Assembly (NCBI GenBank): GCA_900542615.1
Contig: UQOG01000033.1
Location: 1 to 16,178, forward strand
From: an uncultured Eubacteriales bacterium
Lineage (GTDB): Bacteria; Bacillota; Clostridia; Christensenellales; CAG-138
Direction: 5' to 3'
Length of the DNA stretch: 16,178 nucleotides
Part shown: positions 13,048 to 16,178 of the stretch, piece by piece
How the letters are laid out: every line of letters starts with the position of its first letter
How positions within the stretch are numbered: the stretch's first letter is position 1
Notes under the pieces: generated by a model
The model's input: only the letters and a program-made list of their open reading frames with translations
Told to the model about the DNA's origin: nothing
Databases searched by the model: none
Translations under genes and position numbers: made by a program

Positions 13048-13416
13048 ATGGCACGTATATCCGGCGTGGATCTGCCCAGAGACAAGCGAGTCGAGATCGG
13101 CCTGACATACATTTACGGCATCGGCCGCAAGACCGCTTCCGATATCCTGAGCGCCACCGGCGTAGATCCTGACATTCGCGTGCGGGATCTGACGGAAGAC
13201 GACGTAAGCAAGCTGAGAGAGTATATTGACCACAACGTAAAGGTAGAAGGCGATTTGCGGCGTGAAGTTTCCATGAACATCAAGCGCCTCATCGAGATCG
13301 GCTGCTACCGCGGGGTTCGGCACCGCAAGGGCCTGCCTGTCCGTGGCCAGAGCACCAAGCAAAACGCCCGCACCCGCAAGGGACCCAAGCGCACCGTGGG
13401 CGGCAGGAAAAAGTAA
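13048..13416 (+). CDS. rpsM: 30S ribosomal protein S13
   Basis: S13 tops the 30S head, contacts P-site tRNA and forms bridges with L5. The 122-residue product starts MARISGVDLPRDKRVEIGLT and has the helix-two-turn-helix IYGIGRKTASDIL. It ends with the basic tRNA-contacting tail RGQSTKQNARTRKGPKRTVG. The ATG at 13048 is chosen because ACGGAGGTAACGAGA sits directly upstream (GGAGGT at 13035-13040). An in-frame ATG at 13003 lies inside the upstream hairpin and would add 15 unrelated residues. It is the first gene of the alpha block. Confidence 0.98.
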   Translation: MARISGVDLPRDKRVEIGLTYIYGIGRKTASDILSATGVDPDIRVRDLTEDDVSKLREYIDHNVKVEGDLRREVSMNIKRLIEIGCYRGVRHRKGLPVRGQSTKQNARTRKGPKRTVGGRKK

Positions 13417-13431
13417 GGAGGGAAAGGCATC

Positions 13432-13836
13432 ATGGCAGCAACCAAAGGCAAGGTCAAAAAGACCACCCGTAAGCGTCGCGAAAAGAAGAACATCGAGCGT
13501 GGCGCAGCGCATATCCGTTCCTCCTTCAACAATACCATGGTCACCATCACGGATCTCCAGGGCAACGCGATTTCCTGGGCTTCCGCAGGCGGGCTGGGTT
13601 TCCGGGGCAGCCGGAAGAGCACGCCCTTTGCCGCCCAGATGGCCTCTGAAGCCGCAGCCAAGGCCGCTATGGAGCATGGCCTCCGCACGGTGGAAGTGTA
13701 TGTAAAGGGCCCGGGCAGCGGCCGGGAAGCCGCCATCCGTGCGCTTCAGAGCGCCGGCCTGGAGGTCAACATGATCAAGGACGTGACGCCCATCCCTCAC
13801 AATGGCTGCCGTCCGCCCAAGCGTAGAAGAGTCTAA
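13432..13836 (+). CDS. rpsK: 30S ribosomal protein S11
   Basis: S11 lies on the 30S platform near the E site and the 3' end of 16S rRNA, interacting with S7 and S18. The 134-residue product has a basic N-terminus (KGKVKKTTRKRREKKNIE). The conserved core includes AHIRSSFNNTMVTITD, the GLGFRGSRKSTPFAAQMASE segment and GPGSGREAAIRALQ. It ends VTPIPHNGCRPPKRRRV, the signature C-terminus. AAGGAGGG at 13415-13422 is its ribosome site. The length is 3-5 residues above average through the N-terminus, which is unremarkable. Confidence 0.98.
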   Translation: MAATKGKVKKTTRKRREKKNIERGAAHIRSSFNNTMVTITDLQGNAISWASAGGLGFRGSRKSTPFAAQMASEAAAKAAMEHGLRTVEVYVKGPGSGREAAIRALQSAGLEVNMIKDVTPIPHNGCRPPKRRRV

Positions 13837-13850
13837 GGAGGCAAAGGAAA

Positions 13851-14480
13851 ATGGCAAGATATACCGATTCCGTTTGCAGGCAGTGCCGCCGGGAAGGCGA
13901 AAAGCTGTTCCTCAAGGGCGAGCGTTGCTATAGCGCCAAGTGCGCCGTGGTCAAGCGCCACACCATCCCCGGCCAGCACGGCCAGGGCCGCCAGCGTAAG
14001 CAGAGCGAATACGGCATCCAGCTCCGGGAAAAACAGAAGCTGCGCCGTGCCTATGGTGTATTGGAATCCCAATTTAGGAAATACTATGAAATGGCCGCCA
14101 ATATGCGGGGCGCCACCGGCGAGAATATGCTCTCCCTGCTGGAGCGCCGGCTGGATAACGTGGTGTACCGGCTGGGCCTGGCTGAAAGCCGCCCCATGGC
14201 CCGCCAGATGGTCAACCACGGCCACATCCTGGTGGACGGCAAAAAGGTGGACATCGCCAGCTTCCTGGTAAAGCCTGGCCAGGTGATCACCGTGAAGGAA
14301 CGCAGCCGGGATATGCAGAACCTGAAGGATCTCAGGGAGCAGGGCGCTTCCAAGCCCATTCCCAAGTGGCTGGAGCTCAACGCCGATGGCTTGACCGGCA
14401 AGATCGTGGCTATGCCGCAGCGTGACGACATCGACTTGACCGTTGAGGAGCACCTCATCGTCGAGTTCTACTCCAGGTAA
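13851..14480 (+). CDS. rpsD: 30S ribosomal protein S4, zinc form
   Basis: S4 nucleates 16S 5'-domain assembly and lines the mRNA entry channel. In several bacteria it represses its own operon. The 209-residue product has an N-terminal zinc site, Cys9, Cys12, Cys26 and Cys31. The S4 RNA-binding domain is at about residues 95-160, including NMLSLLERRLDNVVYRLGLA and the ARQMVNHGHILVDGKKVDI segment. The C-terminus ends EEHLIVEFYSR. Here rpsD is kept in the alpha cluster, whereas in B. subtilis it is a separate gene with its own leader. TAAGGAGG at 13834-13841 precedes the ATG. A 58-nt gap follows before rpoA. Confidence 0.98.
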   Translation: MARYTDSVCRQCRREGEKLFLKGERCYSAKCAVVKRHTIPGQHGQGRQRKQSEYGIQLREKQKLRRAYGVLESQFRKYYEMAANMRGATGENMLSLLERRLDNVVYRLGLAESRPMARQMVNHGHILVDGKKVDIASFLVKPGQVITVKERSRDMQNLKDLREQGASKPIPKWLELNADGLTGKIVAMPQRDDIDLTVEEHLIVEFYSR

Positions 14481-14538
14481 TGCCCGTGCGCGGTAAACGC
14501 CCGAATCGACCGAGACTATCAAGAGAGGGGATTTGTGC

Positions 14539-15480
14539 ATGATAGAGATCGAGAGACCCAAGATAGAACGCGTGGAACTCAACGAAGACTATGGGAAATT
14601 CGTAGTCGAACCCCTGGAGAGAGGCTTTGGCATCACCCTGGGGAATTCGTTGCGCAGGGTTTTGCTTTCCTCTCTGCCCGGCGTAGCGGTATCCTCCGTC
14701 AAGATCGACGGCGTTCTGCATGAGTTTTCCACCATCCCCGGGGTGCGGGAGGATGTGACCGAGATCGTCCTGAACCTGAAAGACCTGTGCATCAAAATGC
14801 ATGGGACCGGCCCCAAAAAGGTGATCGTTGATGCTGCGGGCGCCTGCGAAGTTACCGCAGGGGATATGATCGTGGACAGCGACATCGAGGTGGTGAACCC
14901 ACAGCTGCATCTGGCTACCCTGGATGAGGGCGCCCGGCTTTACATGGAGATTATCCTGGAAAGCGGCCGGGGCTACGTCCCGGCGGACCGGAATAAACGC
15001 CCCGATATGCCCATCGGCCAGATCGCTGTGGACTCCATCTTCACCCCCATCCGCAAGGTGAACTTCACCGTTGAGGATACCCGTATCGGGCAGATCACCG
15101 ATTACGATAAGCTGAACCTGGAAGTCTGGACCGACGGCACCATCAAACCCGATGAAGCCGTGTCCCTGGCCGCTAAGATCCTCACCGAGCACCTGGCGCT
15201 GTTTATCAACCTGACCGAGCATGTCCAGGGCGTGGAGATCATGGTGGAAAAGGAAGAGGACAAAAAGGAGAAGATCCTGGAGATGACCATCGAGGAGCTG
15301 GATCTTTCCGTCCGCTCTTACAACTGCCTCAAGCGGGCCGGCATCAATACCGTGGATGAACTGGTCCAGCGCAATGAGGAAGAGATGATGAAGGTGCGCA
15401 ACCTGGGCCGTAAATCCCTGGAGGAAGTGCAGCAGAAGCTGCTGGGCCTGGGCCTGAGCCTGCGTCACAGCGAAGACTAG
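14539..15480 (+). CDS. rpoA: DNA-directed RNA polymerase subunit alpha
   Basis: Two alpha subunits form the scaffold for beta and beta' and contact UP elements and activators. The 313-residue product has the N-terminal dimerisation domain (about 1-232). That domain includes the VEPLERGFGITLGNSLRRVL segment and DIEVVNPQLHLATL. A charged linker (EKEEDKKEK, 238-246) leads to the C-terminal DNA-binding domain (250-313). Arg259, Asn262, Gly290 and Lys292 correspond to the E. coli UP-element contacts Arg265, Asn268, Gly296 and Lys298. The ATG at 14539 is preferred, with AGAGAGGGG (14522-14530) 8 nt upstream. A TTG at 14533 would be too close. The gap upstream (58 nt) shows only weak pairing. Confidence 0.98.
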   Translation: MIEIERPKIERVELNEDYGKFVVEPLERGFGITLGNSLRRVLLSSLPGVAVSSVKIDGVLHEFSTIPGVREDVTEIVLNLKDLCIKMHGTGPKKVIVDAAGACEVTAGDMIVDSDIEVVNPQLHLATLDEGARLYMEIILESGRGYVPADRNKRPDMPIGQIAVDSIFTPIRKVNFTVEDTRIGQITDYDKLNLEVWTDGTIKPDEAVSLAAKILTEHLALFINLTEHVQGVEIMVEKEEDKKEKILEMTIEELDLSVRSYNCLKRAGINTVDELVQRNEEEMMKVRNLGRKSLEEVQQKLLGLGLSLRHSED

Positions 15481-15503
15481 CGAATACATAAGGAGGAACC
15501 AAC

Positions 15504-15995
15504 ATGCCAAACCGTAAGCTGGGGAAGGCGAGCGATCAGCGCGATGCCATGCTGCGCAACCTCACCACCGCGCTGCTGTATAACGGCAAGATCGTCACCA
15601 CCGTGGCCCGCGCCAAAGAGGTACGGCCCATCGCGGAAAAGCTGATCACCCTCGCCGTCAGCGAATATAAGAATACGGTCACCGTGGAAAAGGAGACCCG
15701 TAACGATAAGCAACAGATCGTCAAGGTAGAAAAGGTAAATGACCTGCCCAGCAAGCTTCATGCCCGCCGGCAGATCATGGCTTACCTGTATGACGTGCCC
15801 GCTCCCCGGGAGAATAAGGAGACCAAGCGGGAATACGCCGCCCGTACCAAGAGCGCCGGCAGCCCTGTGGTGGAGAAGCTCTTCCAGGAGCTGGCCCCCA
15901 AGTATGACGGCCGGAACGGCGGCTATACCCGGATCCTCAAGATGGGTCCCCGCCGGGGCGACGGTGCGGAAATGGCTGTTCTGGAGCTCATCTGA
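15504..15995 (+). CDS. rplQ: 50S ribosomal protein L17 with two internal insertions
   Basis: L17 surrounds the tunnel exit region of the large subunit. The product is 163 residues, against about 115-125 in most bacteria. The conserved parts are intact: MPNRKLGKASDQRDAMLRNL at the start, LHARRQIMAYLYD at 85-97, and APKYDGRNGGYTRILKMGPR from 131. The extra length is in two charged stretches. One lies at about 52-84, between EKLITLA and LHARRQ (about 29 residues more than B. subtilis). The other lies at about 98-118, before VVEKLF (about 14 more). AAGGAGG at 15490-15496 sets the ATG. This is the last gene before the terminator. Confidence 0.97.
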   Translation: MPNRKLGKASDQRDAMLRNLTTALLYNGKIVTTVARAKEVRPIAEKLITLAVSEYKNTVTVEKETRNDKQQIVKVEKVNDLPSKLHARRQIMAYLYDVPAPRENKETKREYAARTKSAGSPVVEKLFQELAPKYDGRNGGYTRILKMGPRRGDGAEMAVLELI

Positions 15996-16007
15996 AGATA
16001 GCGCATT

Positions 16008-16044
16008 GCAAAAAAGTGGCAGTTGGCCACTTTTTTGCGTTTTG
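16008..16044 (+). terminator. Intrinsic terminator after rplQ
   Basis: GCAAAAAAGTGGC (16008-16020) and GCCACTTTTTTGC (16026-16038) are perfectly complementary over 13 bp around a 5-nt loop, AGTTG. The T6 tract within the 3' arm, followed by GTTTT, provides the U-run. It begins 13 nt after the rplQ stop and should end the whole supercluster transcript. The matching A6 tract makes it potentially active on the minus strand as well, for a convergent neighbour beyond this window. Confidence 0.9.
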
Positions 16045-16125
16045 GGCCGCTGCGGTCTAACCCGCCTTCCCTTTTGGGGTACGCGCCCGCACCGGCGTAG
16101 GTGGAGGCCCGGGGGGGGCGGCGGT

Positions 16126-16150
16126 GTTTTGCGGGCTGTGCCCGCAAAAC
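16126..16150. repeat. Perfect 11-bp GC-rich inverted repeat
   Basis: GTTTTGCGGGC (16126-16136) pairs perfectly with GCCCGCAAAAC (16140-16150) across a 3-nt loop, TGT. No T-run follows on the + strand. It resembles the palindrome at 17-43 in having GTTT/AAAC ends and a GCGG-type core. It may belong to a family of dispersed intergenic palindromes in this genome (inference). Confidence 0.6.
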
Positions 16151-16152
16151 CA

Positions 16153-16174
16153 GCCCGGGGCTTTGCCCCCGGGC
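16153..16174. repeat. Second GC-rich hairpin, immediately adjacent
   Basis: GCCCGGGGC (16153-16161) pairs with GCCCC (16165-16169) and GGGC (16171-16174), leaving C16170 bulged, around loop TTT. It lies only two bases after the previous hairpin and ends 4 bases before the window edge. The tandem layout suggests a composite intergenic repeat, which the window may truncate. Confidence 0.5.
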
Positions 16175-16178
16175 CGGG

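Noticed and set aside
14481..14538. The 58-nt rpsD-rpoA gap as a regulatory element or promoter
   Set aside because: Only a weak 4-bp pairing (CGGT with ACCG) is visible, and there is no promoter-like pair. There is nothing strong enough to report as a feature.

Overview
The window holds one long, canonical bacterial ribosomal-protein supercluster, all on the + strand: the S10, spc and alpha operons fused end to end. There are 32 protein-coding genes from rpsJ to rplQ. I see no tRNA, rRNA, CRISPR array, insertion sequence or phage gene, and no undescribed system. The points worth a second look are RNA structures in the leader and in two internal gaps, unusual insertions in a few ribosomal proteins, and GC-rich inverted repeats at both window ends.

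Organism: a GC-rich Gram-positive of the Bacillota, most likely class Clostridia (inference). Supporting signs are a strong AGGAGG ribosome site before nearly every gene, the short zinc-type S14 (rpsZ), secY-adk-map embedded in the cluster, a KOW-domain gene between map and infA, and rpsD kept between rpsK and rpoA. Codon choice favours ggc, gcc, ctg and ccc. I cannot fix the family or genus from this alone.

Layout: 1-240 has no gene; it is a very GC-rich stretch with inverted repeats followed by an A-rich stretch. A sigma-A-type promoter lies at about 241-269, preceded by three A-tracts spaced about one helical turn apart. A leader of roughly 200 nt follows, containing a terminator-like hairpin with a T6 run (390-422). 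Genes rpsJ, rplC, rplD, rplW, rplB, rpsS, rplV, rpsC, rplP, rpmC and rpsQ (480-5487) form the S10 block. Genes rplN, rplX, rplE, rpsZ, rpsH, rplF, rplR, rpsE, rpmD, rplO, secY, adk, map, a KOW-protein gene, infA and rpmJ (5506-12940) form the spc block. Genes rpsM, rpsK, rpsD, rpoA and rplQ (13048-15995) form the alpha block. A strong intrinsic terminator follows at 16008-16044, and the last 130 bases are GC-rich intergenic DNA with two hairpins.

How the genes work together: they make about half of the ribosomal proteins, initiation factor IF-1, the RNA polymerase alpha subunit, the SecY translocon channel, adenylate kinase and methionine aminopeptidase. Ribosome, polymerase and secretion capacity are therefore made in step. 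Spacing is mostly 10-23 nt, with overlaps at rplD/rplW, rplP/rpmC, rplO/secY, adk/map and map/KOW that suggest translational coupling. Only three gaps exceed 50 nt (rpsH-rplF, rpmJ-rpsM, rpsD-rpoA), and the first two carry hairpins. No other promoter or terminator is evident inside, so one transcript of about 15.7 kb is plausible.
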